Source: CF-39 sp035651155
GTDB lineage: Bacteria > Chloroflexota > Limnocylindria > P2-11E
Length of the DNA: 64,000 bases
Direction of reading: 5' to 3'
Assembly: GCA_035651155.1 (NCBI GenBank)
Contig: DASRGG010000021.1
Location: 62,001-126,000 of the forward strand
Shown piece after piece: positions 8,425-16,365 of the stretch. The notes beneath the pieces were generated by a model. The model did no database searches. It was not told the origin of the DNA and saw only the letters and a program-made list of their open reading frames with translations. Position 1 is the first letter of the stretch, and each line of letters starts with the position of its first letter. A program made the position numbers and the translations under genes.

Positions 8425-9639
8425 TCACGGCTGGACCATCGTCTCATATCGGCGCGCGCGGACGGGCCTACAGGTGTTCGTCGGGCAGCGGCGCTCGACG
8501 ATGTGCGCGCGGTACTCGTCCGCGAACTCGGTCATCGTCGTCCGCAGGATCGATGGGGCCGTGATCCCGAAGCCGCAGAGCGAGAACTTCTCCATGTGAT
8601 CGCCGAGCTCGCCGAGCCACTCGACGTCGCTCTCGCGGCCGAGCTGGCTCTGCACGCTCTCGAGGATCCCGGTGACGCGCGCGGTGCCGACGCGGCACGG
8701 CACGCAGATGCCGCAGTTCTCCTTCGCGAGATAGGACCAGAGCTTCGCGGCCTCCGCGACGACGCACGTTCCGGCCGCGATCGCGCGGATCTGCGCGGAA
8801 CCCATGTGCGTTCCCGCGGCCTCGAGCGCGTCGAAGTCGAGCCTCGTGTCGGCGCGCGCGGCCGCGAGGATGCCGCCGGTAGGCCCGCCGACGTGGATCG
8901 CCTTCAGCGTGCCCTGGACGCCGCCGGCCTGCTCGAGGATCGCGGCGAGCGTCGTGCCGAGCGGGACCTCGTACACGCCCGGCGAGCGCACCGCGCCCGT
9001 CACCGATACGAGCTTCGTCTCCGCGCGCGCGCCGCCGTCGACGATCTGTGGCAGCCACGCGAGCGTCTCGGCGCTCGACACGAGCGTGGGCCGCTGCCGC
9101 ACCCCGGAGTCGGCGGGGTACGGCGGACGCTGGCGCGCCATCGCGCGCTTCGATTCGAGCACGTTCATGAGCGCGCTCTCCTCCCCGCCCATGAATCCGC
9201 CCGGCCCGAGCGCGACGCTGACCGCGAGATCCGCGAGCGCTTCGGGTCGTGCGGCGATATCCCGCTCCATCGCGCCGCGTTCGGCATCGGCCTCCGGGTG
9301 CATGTACACGATGGCCTCGCGCGCGCCGACGGCGTGCGCGGCGATCGTCACGCCCTGGAGGACGTTGCCGATGTTGCGGGCGACGAGCGTCCGCGAGAGC
9401 GGGCTTGCGGGGTCGGCGTCGTACGCGTTCGCGATGACGAGCGGCGCGCGCCCAGTGCGCAGCGCCGCGGCGCGGACCGCGCGCAGCTTCTCCGCGAGCG
9501 GATAGCCCGCGCCGCCGCGCCCACGGAGACCGCTCCGCTCGACCGCCGCGATGAGATCGTCGGGCGACATCGTACGCGCCCTGCCGACCGCGCCGGGCGC
9601 GCGACCCTCGAGGACGCTCGCGGCGACGCTAGCCGGCAT
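8425..9639 (-). CDS. NuoF-like protein (diverged NADH-binding-subunit homologue)
   Basis: 404 aa. NuoF order is recognisable: GLRGRGGAGYPLAEKL (FMN loop), FMGGEESALMNVLESKRA, an SLBB region (GAVRSPGVYEVPLGTTLAAI) and the C-terminal N3-type [4Fe-4S] ligands (ENCGICVPCRVGT plus SLCGFG). The segment equivalent to NADESEPGTF of the complete-operon NuoF reads NAYDADPASPL, losing acidic residues that line the FMN/NADH site, and the N-terminus is about 40 residues shorter. Cluster transfer is likely kept; NADH oxidation is doubtful. The ATG at 9639 overlaps the NuoI-NuoE fusion gene. The last dozen residues look like tail sequence next to the inserted repeat. Confidence 0.8.
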   Translation of the reverse strand: MPASVAASVLEGRAPGAVGRARTMSPDDLIAAVERSGLRGRGGAGYPLAEKLRAVRAAALRTGRAPLVIANAYDADPASPLSRTLVARNIGNVLQGVTIAAHAVGAREAIVYMHPEADAERGAMERDIAARPEALADLAVSVALGPGGFMGGEESALMNVLESKRAMARQRPPYPADSGVRQRPTLVSSAETLAWLPQIVDGGARAETKLVSVTGAVRSPGVYEVPLGTTLAAILEQAGGVQGTLKAIHVGGPTGGILAAARADTRLDFDALEAAGTHMGSAQIRAIAAGTCVVAEAAKLWSYLAKENCGICVPCRVGTARVTGILESVQSQLGRESDVEWLGELGDHMEKFSLCGFGITAPSILRTTMTEFADEYRAHIVERRCPTNTCRPVRARRYETMVQP

Positions 9640-10357
9640 ACGCGGGCTCGAGCACGTGATGGATCTCGTCCTCGTGGAGGGAGTCGTGCGCCGGCGGCGG
9701 CGAGACGGGCGGCCACGCGCCTGCGACGCCCAGGTTCCCGGTGAACCGGCGACCGCCACGCGGGATCGCGGTCCCCTTGCCCTCGGGCGCGCCGCGGAAG
9801 TTCGCGAGCAGCGACGCGGCGGTGTAGACGTCGGTCATCGTCTTGCCGAGCTCCTCCGCGACGCGCGACGCCGCGGTCCAGGGGAGGTAGCCGTAGGCCT
9901 CGTGCGTGCGGTAGAGCACCCGCGTCAGGCGGTCGAGGCCGTCGCGCTCCTCGCGCAGGATGCGGTCGACCGGCGCGAGGTCGAGCTCGCGCTCCTCCTC
10001 GGCGGGCACGGTCACGACGGCGGTCGACATCGGCCGCCGGTCGCCGTAGGGCGCGGTCTGCACCATGCGGATGCGGTAGTAGGCCGCGCGCGGCGCGAGG
10101 AGCGGCCGCTTGCGGAAGCCGTTGCGGAAGGTGTACGAGATCGAGATCGCGCGCGGCGGGCACGCCTTCTCGCACATCAGGCAGGACTCGCACTTGAAGA
10201 TGCTCGTCTCCGGCTCGAGCAGCAGCGCGATGAGCCCGCGCGAGCGCTCCGGCAGCTCGCGCTTCTCGTAGGGGTATTGGCGCGTGACGGGCCGCGGGCG
10301 GACCAAGTGCTGCAGCGTGCGGATGAGGCCGTCGGCGATGCCCAGCATCACCGGCAT
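9629..10357 (-). CDS. NuoI half - NuoE half fusion protein
   Basis: 242 aa. Residues 1 to about 105 look like the front half of NuoI, with one Cys4 motif (FKCESCLMCEKACPPRAISI). The second NuoI cluster motif is absent. After a linker, residues 125-195 match the helical front of NuoE (VDRILREERDGLDRLTRVLY, AYGYLPWTAASRVAEEL). The thioredoxin-like [2Fe-2S] part of NuoE, with its four cysteines, is replaced by a Pro/Gly-rich tail without cysteine. It probably acts as an electron conduit or docking subunit, not as a normal NuoE. Confidence 0.78.
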   Translation of the reverse strand: MPVMLGIADGLIRTLQHLVRPRPVTRQYPYEKRELPERSRGLIALLLEPETSIFKCESCLMCEKACPPRAISISYTFRNGFRKRPLLAPRAAYYRIRMVQTAPYGDRRPMSTAVVTVPAEEERELDLAPVDRILREERDGLDRLTRVLYRTHEAYGYLPWTAASRVAEELGKTMTDVYTAASLLANFRGAPEGKGTAIPRGGRRFTGNLGVAGAWPPVSPPPAHDSLHEDEIHHVLEPAYAG

Positions 10358-10373
10358 GCCTTTCGTCGCTCGC

Positions 10374-11450
10374 TCATCGATCCACCTCGCCGAGCACGAT
10401 GTCGATGGAGCCGAGGATCGCGACGACGTCGGCGACGAGCCGCCCGCTCAGGAGCCACGGGAGGATCTGCAGGTTGTGGAAGGACGCCCCCCGCATCTTC
10501 GCGCGGAAGGGATTGGGGCCGCGGCCGTCGCTGATCATGTAGATCCCGACCTCGCCCTTGCTCGACTCGACGGTGTAGTAGGCCTCGCCCTTCGGGCACT
10601 TCCACACGTGGCCGAGTCGCGCGCGGACCGCGCCGCCGGGGAGGTTCGCGATGCACTCGCGCAGGATCGCGATGGAGTTGCGCATCTCCTGCACGCGCAC
10701 CTTGTAGCGCGCGAACGCGTCGCATCCGTCGTACACGGCGGCCTTCACGCTCTTCAGCTCCGGGTAGATCGAGTACGGACGGTCGAGACGCAGGTCCCAT
10801 GGGATGCCCGAGCCGCGCAGCATCGGACCGGAGAGGCCGTACGCCTTCGCGACCTCGGCGGGGATCGTGCCGATGCCCACGGTGCGCTCGAGGAAGATCT
10901 CGTTCCCCTCGAGGATGCGGACGAAGTCGTCCTCGATGTGCTTCTCGAACCGGTCGAGGAAGCGCTCCAGCTTGGCGACCCACCCCGGCGGAAGGTCGTA
11001 GAGCACCCCACCCGGCCGGTAGTAGTTGAAGTTCATGCGTGACCCGCAGAGCTCCTCGAACATGTCGAGGATCTCTTCGCGGTCGCGGAAGCACCACAGA
11101 ATCGGCGTCGTGGCGCCGAGGTCGAGCGCGTACGCGCCGAGCCACACGAGGTGCGACGCGCACCGGCTCATCTCGTCGGCGATCACGCGGATGTATTCGG
11201 CGCGCCGCGGGACGTCGATGCCCGCGATCGCCTCCATCGCGCCCGCATAGGCGTGCTCGTTCAGCATGTTCGAGACGTAGTCGGACTGGTCGGCGTAGCG
11301 CACGCCCTGGTGGTAGGTGCGCCATTCGAAGATCTTCTCGAGGCCGCGGTGCAGGTATCCCATCACCGGGATGCACTCGATCACCTTTTCGCCGGAGAGC
11401 TTCAGCACCAGACGCAGCACGCCGTGGGTGGACGGGTGCTGCGGACCCAT
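10374..11450 (-). CDS. nuoD: NADH-quinone oxidoreductase subunit D, copy 1
   Basis: Peripheral-arm 49-kDa subunit that forms the quinone pocket with NuoB. It opens with MGPQHPSTHGVLRLVL, continues through HRGLEKIFEWRTYHQ and ends in the canonical VLGEVDR. Hydrogenase nickel-ligand CxxC motifs are absent, as expected for a true NuoD. ATG 11450 is the first standard start, but the conserved ELILN before it is also in frame. The open frame continues to a CTG at 11552 just after the nuoB stop, so the real N-terminus may use CTG. There is no nuoC gene between B and D here. Confidence 0.9.
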   Translation of the reverse strand: MGPQHPSTHGVLRLVLKLSGEKVIECIPVMGYLHRGLEKIFEWRTYHQGVRYADQSDYVSNMLNEHAYAGAMEAIAGIDVPRRAEYIRVIADEMSRCASHLVWLGAYALDLGATTPILWCFRDREEILDMFEELCGSRMNFNYYRPGGVLYDLPPGWVAKLERFLDRFEKHIEDDFVRILEGNEIFLERTVGIGTIPAEVAKAYGLSGPMLRGSGIPWDLRLDRPYSIYPELKSVKAAVYDGCDAFARYKVRVQEMRNSIAILRECIANLPGGAVRARLGHVWKCPKGEAYYTVESSKGEVGIYMISDGRGPNPFRAKMRGASFHNLQILPWLLSGRLVADVVAILGSIDIVLGEVDR

Positions 11451-11556
11451 GTTGAGGATGAGCTCCTCGGTCTCGAGCCCTTCGTCGTCGACGACGGGGA
11501 GCTCGACGCGTGCGCCTTCCTCGATCTGCCGGACCTCGGCGTCGGTGCTCAGGACG

Positions 11557-12156
11557 TTACCCGCCCCTCGTGATCTTCTCGCGGAGACGCAGCAGACCTT
11601 CGAGGAGCGCCTCGGGGCGCGGCGGGCAACCCGGGACGTAGACGTCGACGGGCACGACGGTGTCGACGCCCTGCAGCGTCGAGTAGCTGTCCCAGAACTC
11701 GCCCCCGCTCGACGCGCAGTTGCCCATCGCGATGACCCACTTCGGCTCCGGCATCTGCTCGTAGAGGCGACGGAGGCGCGGCGCCATCTTGTGGGTGACC
11801 GTGCCCGCGACGATCATCACGTCGGCCTGCCGCGGGCTGGAGCGGAACACTTCCATGCCGAAGCGCGCCATGTCGTGCGTCGAGGCGCCGGTGGCCATCA
11901 TCTCGATGGCGCAGCAGGCGAGGCCGTAACCGAGCGGCCACGGGCTCCGCGAGCGCGCCCAGTTCACGAGATTCGCGACGGTGGTGAACACGACGTTGTC
12001 GTCGTTTGCAAGGAAGGCCCGCCGGGCGGGCAGGTCCTCGCCACCGAGGCCTGTCTGTGTGGTGGTGGGCCGCCGCTGGATGACGTCCTCTTCGAAGTCG
12101 ATCGGGACGCCTTTGACGGTCTCCGCGGGGCGCTCTTCGATCGCCATCGGGGTCAA
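11557..12156 (-). CDS. nuoB: NADH-quinone oxidoreductase subunit B, copy 1
   Basis: 199 aa. Carries the N2 cluster next to the quinone site; all four ligand cysteines are visible (LACCAIEMM, GNCASSGG, PGCPPRPEAL). It has an N-terminal extension of about 55 residues before NLVNWARSRSPWPLGYG. Second-copy NuoB at 35.5 kb is clearly different in sequence (ASSGG against ASCGG, for example), so this is not a recent duplication. First gene of the partial nuo set; only 12 bp separate it from the phosphatase gene upstream, so it may be transcribed from further upstream. Confidence 0.93.
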   Translation of the reverse strand: MTPMAIEERPAETVKGVPIDFEEDVIQRRPTTTQTGLGGEDLPARRAFLANDDNVVFTTVANLVNWARSRSPWPLGYGLACCAIEMMATGASTHDMARFGMEVFRSSPRQADVMIVAGTVTHKMAPRLRRLYEQMPEPKWVIAMGNCASSGGEFWDSYSTLQGVDTVVPVDVYVPGCPPRPEALLEGLLRLREKITRGG

Positions 12157-12168
12157 GTCTAGGGTCTT

Positions 12169-12939
12169 CTAACGACTTTGCACGGCGTCACGTAACAGCG
12201 CGACGAGGCCATCGTGGATCCGTGGACCGCTCGCGACGATGTGCGGGTCGCCCGGCCGCTCCTGCGCGAGCTCGGTGACGCGCCCACCCGCTTCACGCAC
12301 GAGCAACGCGCCGGCCTTCCAATCCCACGGCTTGTCGACCGATTCGAAGTAGGCATCCACACGCGCCGCCGCGCACCACGCGAGATCGAGCTGCGCCGAC
12401 CCGTTCCTTCGGATATCCCGCACGCGCGGCAGGATGTTCGACAGCACCTGGCCCTGCCGCTCGCGCGCGGACGCCACGTACGCGAACCCCGTCGCCACGA
12501 GCGCCGACCCCACGTCCTCCGGCGCGGACACGCTGAGGCGCGCCGTCCCGAGCCATGCGCCCGCGCCGCGCGCCGCCGTGAAGAGCTCGTCGCGCGACGG
12601 ATCGAAGACCACGGCGGCGAGCAGCCCGTCGGCGTCCTCGCACGCGATCGCCACGGCGAAGTGCGGGATGCCATAGAGGTAGTTGACCGTGCCGTCGAGC
12701 GGATCCACGTACCAGCGCCGCGCGGCGCCCGCGCCGACGTCGGTCCCCTCCTCCGCGACGATGGCGTCGTCCGGGAACGCGGCCACGAGCACCCGCACGA
12801 CCTCGGCCTCCGACGCGCGGTCGGCGTCGAGGACCACGTCGGTCGCGCTCGTCTTGGTGGCGAGGCCCGCTCCGCGCGCGCCCCAGCGCGCGCGGAGCGC
12901 GGCGCCACCTGTGCGCGCCGCGTCGATCGCGACGCGGAC
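12169..12939 (-). CDS. Inositol monophosphatase family phosphatase, start uncertain
   Basis: About 256 aa. Mg-dependent phosphatase motifs are complete: EEGTD, DPLDGTVNYLYG (metal site) and DKPWDWKAGALLVREAGG. Family substrates include inositol phosphates, PAP and fructose-1,6-bisphosphate; sequence alone does not decide. The conserved N-terminus (VRVAIDAARTGGAAL) follows an AAGGAGG ribosome binding site, yet no ATG, GTG or TTG occurs there. The coordinate given begins at GTC 12939; an ATC lies at 12927 and the next standard start is a GTG near 12844, inside the fold. The frame stays open upstream. Confidence 0.8.
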   Translation of the reverse strand, partial: VRVAIDAARTGGAALRARWGARGAGLATKTSATDVVLDADRASEAEVVRVLVAAFPDDAIVAEEGTDVGAGAARRWYVDPLDGTVNYLYGIPHFAVAIACEDADGLLAAVVFDPSRDELFTAARGAGAWLGTARLSVSAPEDVGSALVATGFAYVASARERQGQVLSNILPRVRDIRRNGSAQLDLAWCAAARVDAYFESVDKPWDWKAGALLVREAGGRVTELAQERPGDPHIVASGPRIHDGLVALLRDAVQSR

Positions 12940-12953
12940 CTCCTTCTCGCCGG

Positions 12954-14516
12954 CTATCGGGTGCTGATCCGGCCTTCGACCTTCGGGTCGAGCGGCGAGT
13001 GCGCGGTCATGTACGCGGCCACGGCGTCGACCTCGACATCCCCGTAGATCACGTTCGTGCCCTTTCCGAACCAGGTGTGGCCGTCGCCGCCGAGGAGCAG
13101 GTAGTCGATCGTCGCCACGTGGTACACGCGCTTGGGGTCGAGCGCCTCGCCCGCGATCGTCGCCTCGAGCACGCGCTGCCCCGCGGGATTCGTGAAGCGG
13201 TAGACCCACCTCCCGCCGCCGATCTGCAGCCGCCCGGCCCGCCCGGACGCATCTTCGAGTACTTCCTTGAGCTGATCGCCGGTGAGGTCGACGCTCACGA
13301 TGGTGTTGCCGAACGGCAGCACCTCGTAGAGCTGTCCGTACGTGACCGGACCGGCCTTGAGCGGCGCGCGGACGCCCGCGGCGTTGTAGAAGGCGACGTC
13401 CGTCTTCCACCCCTGCTGCCGACCGTACTCGACGAACGCGTCGGCGATCATGTTGCCGAGGCCGCTCTCGTCGCGCGGGTTGTCGAGGTCCGATCTGATC
13501 GTGCCGACGATCCGCGACGTGTACTTCTCCGCCTCGGTGCGACGCGCCTCCACGAGGGCGGCGATCTCCGGATCCGGCCGCAGCGAGCTCGACGCGGCGA
13601 TCGCGACGAGCTCCCCCGCCCGGACCGCGTCCTTCATCCTGTGCGTGGCCGGGTCGACCACGACCTCGAGACGGCCGAGGTACTGGGTGTAGGCGCCGGC
13701 GTCGACGATGGTGGTCTTGCCCTCGACGCGCGCGGTCTGGACGGGCGCGTGGTCGTGCGCGGCGACGATGACGTCGATGCCCGGCAGGTCGCGCGCGAGC
13801 TTCGCCGCGTCCGCCGATCCGATGTGGGCGACGACCACCACGATGTCCGACCGCGCCCGCACCTCGGCCAGGTACTTCTGCACCTGCGTGGCCGGCCCGA
13901 ATCTCAGGCCCGCGACGCTCGTCGCCTTCACGATCGTGTTCGATTCCGGGTTGGTGATGCCGAGGATCCCGACCTTCGCGATGCCGAGGTCCTTGACGAC
14001 GTAGGGCCTGAGATACGCCGGCAGCTTCCCCGTGGCCGCCTCGACGACGTTCGTGGCGAGGAACGGGAACGACGCTTCCTTCGCGCGCTGCGCCAGCACG
14101 TCCTGGCCCCAGTCGAAGTCGTGATTGCCCACGGCCATCGCGTCGTACTTCATGAGCGTCATGGCACGCGTGACCGCCTCGCCCTTGTTGGCGTTCGAGA
14201 TGAAGGTCCCCTGCCACGCGTCGCCGCCGTCGAGGAGCAGCGTGCGCTCCGACGCCCGGCGGCGGAGCGCGTACACCTGCGACGCGAGCGACGCCATGCC
14301 GCCCTGCGAGAACGACGAGCCGCCGCTCTTCACGGTGTCGTAGTCGAGGTGGCCGTGGATGTCGCCGGTGTGGAGGAGCTGGATCCGGTCGGCCGCGAGG
14401 CCGGGGACGCTCGCGGCCGGCGAGTCGATCGGGACGCCGGCGGTGGTGCACGCGACACCGACCGCGAGAACGATGGCAGCGAACAGTCGACGCACCGCCA
14501 CCGATGCTAGCGGCAC
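12954..14516 (-). CDS. 5'-nucleotidase / metallophosphoesterase lipoprotein (UshA family)
   Basis: 520 aa. The signal peptide ends in a lipobox (GVAC, Cys near residue 23). Calcineurin-like metal motifs are in order: LLHTGDIHGHL, GGDAWQGTF, VGNHDFDWG, VVAHIGSAD, AAHDHAP. A 5'-nucleotidase C-terminal domain follows (NMIADAFVEYG, then NAAGVRAPL, YEVLPFGNTIV). It should hydrolyse nucleotides outside the membrane, feeding phosphate or nucleoside salvage. It lies seven bases from the ABC exporter genes. Confidence 0.88.
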   Translation of the reverse strand: MPLASVAVRRLFAAIVLAVGVACTTAGVPIDSPAASVPGLAADRIQLLHTGDIHGHLDYDTVKSGGSSFSQGGMASLASQVYALRRRASERTLLLDGGDAWQGTFISNANKGEAVTRAMTLMKYDAMAVGNHDFDWGQDVLAQRAKEASFPFLATNVVEAATGKLPAYLRPYVVKDLGIAKVGILGITNPESNTIVKATSVAGLRFGPATQVQKYLAEVRARSDIVVVVAHIGSADAAKLARDLPGIDVIVAAHDHAPVQTARVEGKTTIVDAGAYTQYLGRLEVVVDPATHRMKDAVRAGELVAIAASSSLRPDPEIAALVEARRTEAEKYTSRIVGTIRSDLDNPRDESGLGNMIADAFVEYGRQQGWKTDVAFYNAAGVRAPLKAGPVTYGQLYEVLPFGNTIVSVDLTGDQLKEVLEDASGRAGRLQIGGGRWVYRFTNPAGQRVLEATIAGEALDPKRVYHVATIDYLLLGGDGHTWFGKGTNVIYGDVEVDAVAAYMTAHSPLDPKVEGRISTR

Positions 14517-14523
14517 GGCGTCG

Positions 14524-16365
14524 CTAGCCCCGCTCGGCGACCGGCTCGTGCGCCCGGTACTGCAGCTCGTAGAGACGGTGGTAGACGCCGCGCTGCGCGA
14601 GGAGATCGTGGTGCGTCCCCATCTCCACGACGCGGCCCTTGTGGAGCACGACGATGCGATCGACGTTCTGGATCGTCGACAGACGGTGGGCGATGATGAT
14701 CGAGGTCCGGCCGACCATCAGCTTCGCGAGCGCGTCCTGGATGAGGTGCTCGGTCTCCGTGTCGACGGAGCTCGTGGCTTCGTCGAGGACGAGCAGGATC
14801 TCCGGGTTGAACGCGATCGCGCGCGCGAATGCCAGCAGCTGCTTCTGTCCGACCGAGAGCGTGGACCCGCGCTCGGTCACGACCGTGTCGTACCCCTCGG
14901 GCAGGCGCTCGATGAACCGGTCCGCGTTGACGAAGCGCGCGGCCGCGCGCACCTGCTCGTCGGTGATGCGCTCGTCGTTGAGGCGGATGTTCGACGCGAT
15001 CGTCCCGGCGAAGATGAACGGGTCCTGCAGCACGACACCGATGTGGCGGCGCAGGTCGCTCTGCCGCAGCTCGCGGATGTCCACGCCGTCCAGCAGGATG
15101 CGGCCCTTCTGCACGTCGTAGAAGCGCGAGGCCAGGCTGATGATCGAGGTCTTGCCGGCGCCGGTGGCGCCGACGATCGCGACGCTCTCACCGGCGCCGA
15201 TGGTGAAGCTCACGTCACGCAGGACCCAGTCGCCCTCGTTGTACGCGAACGAGACGTTCTCGAAGCGGACTTCGCCGCGCACGTGCGCGAGCTCCACCGG
15301 ATGCGCGGGGTCGACGATGGTCGCCGGCGTGTCGAGCAGGCGGAACACGCGCTCGGACGACGCCATCGCCGCCTGCATGATGTTGTACTTCTCGGACAGG
15401 TCGAGGATCGGCTGGAAGAACTGGTTGAGCAGCTGCCAGAACGCGACCAGCGTGCCGAGCGTGAGCTCCCCGTTCAGGATCCAGATGGCGCCGACGATGA
15501 AGAGGAGCGCCGTCGTCGCGCTCCGCGTGAAGTTGATGGCGGGCTGGAACATGCTCGTCGCGCGCACCTGGCCCTGGTTCGCCGCGAGCAGGTCGCGGTT
15601 GAGCTCGTCGAACTGGTCGAACGTGCGCTTCTCGCGTGTGAAGAGCTGCACGATCGACATGCCGGAGAGCGTCTCGTTGAGGTACGCGTTCACGCGCGCG
15701 AGGCGGATGCGGATGGCCCGGAACGACTCGCGCATGATCCCGCGGAAGTACGCGGTGAGCGCGACGAGCACGGGCAGCACCAGGAAGGTCACGAGCGCGA
15801 GCCTGACGTCGAGGACGAGCATCGACGCGGAGATGAAGACGATCATCGCGAGGTCCCCGAAGATGGAGACGACGCCACGCGTGACGAGGTCCGTGAGCGC
15901 GTCGATGTCGTTGGTGATGCGGGTCATCAGGCGACCGACCGGGTTGCGGTCGAAGAACGCGAGCGGCAGGTACTGCAGGTGGCTGAACAGGCGCATCCGC
16001 AGGTCGTACATGGCCTTCTGCCCGACCCAGGTGGACAGGAGCAGCTGCCCGTAGCGGAGCGCGGCGCCCGCGGCGAGGACCACGAGGTAGAGCGCGCCGA
16101 GGCCCGTGAGGCGCGCGAGGGCGTCGTCGCGTCCCAAGACACGGTTCACCGCCGGGACGATGGCCTGGTCGATGATGTCCTTCGCGATGATCGGCGGAGC
16201 GATCTGCGCGAGCGATTGCAGGAGCAGGAGCGCGATCGCGAGCGCGACCCAGGCGCGGTACGGCCGTAGATAGCCGAGCAGGCGGCGCGTCAGGACGGCG
16301 TCGTACGCCTTGCCGAGGATCTCGTCCTCGTGGAAGAAGCCGCCGCCTCCGCCGTGGTGCGCCAT
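14524..16365 (-). CDS. ABC exporter, fused permease-ATPase, subunit with consensus catalytic Glu
   Basis: 613 aa. Six-helix exporter domain, then an ATPase with Walker A GATGAGKTS, signature LSVGQKQ and Walker B LLVLDEATSSVD, which keeps the catalytic glutamate. The N-terminus is His/Gly-rich (MAHHGGGGGFFHEDE). Its start overlaps the stop of the second half-transporter by one base (TGATG), implying coupled translation and a heterodimer. Substrate unknown; multidrug or lipid export is usual for this type. Confidence 0.9.
   Translation of the reverse strand: MAHHGGGGGFFHEDEILGKAYDAVLTRRLLGYLRPYRAWVALAIALLLLQSLAQIAPPIIAKDIIDQAIVPAVNRVLGRDDALARLTGLGALYLVVLAAGAALRYGQLLLSTWVGQKAMYDLRMRLFSHLQYLPLAFFDRNPVGRLMTRITNDIDALTDLVTRGVVSIFGDLAMIVFISASMLVLDVRLALVTFLVLPVLVALTAYFRGIMRESFRAIRIRLARVNAYLNETLSGMSIVQLFTREKRTFDQFDELNRDLLAANQGQVRATSMFQPAINFTRSATTALLFIVGAIWILNGELTLGTLVAFWQLLNQFFQPILDLSEKYNIMQAAMASSERVFRLLDTPATIVDPAHPVELAHVRGEVRFENVSFAYNEGDWVLRDVSFTIGAGESVAIVGATGAGKTSIISLASRFYDVQKGRILLDGVDIRELRQSDLRRHIGVVLQDPFIFAGTIASNIRLNDERITDEQVRAAARFVNADRFIERLPEGYDTVVTERGSTLSVGQKQLLAFARAIAFNPEILLVLDEATSSVDTETEHLIQDALAKLMVGRTSIIIAHRLSTIQNVDRIVVLHKGRVVEMGTHHDLLAQRGVYHRLYELQYRAHEPVAERG

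Noticed and set aside
8425..8465. Normal C-terminus of the NuoF-like protein
   Set aside because: The last residues (RPVRARRYETMVQP) do not look like NuoF and abut the repeat; treated as a probable altered tail.
10374..12156. Group 4 [NiFe]-hydrogenase subunits
   Set aside because: NuoD copy 1 lacks the N- and C-terminal CxxC nickel ligands and carries typical NuoD ends (MGPQHPSTHG, VLGEVDR).
14359..16269. Large plus-strand open frame (636 aa) opposite the ABC exporter
   Set aside because: Composition is dominated by Arg, Asp, Glu and Val from reading GC-rich codons backward; the opposite strand holds a clear ABC exporter.
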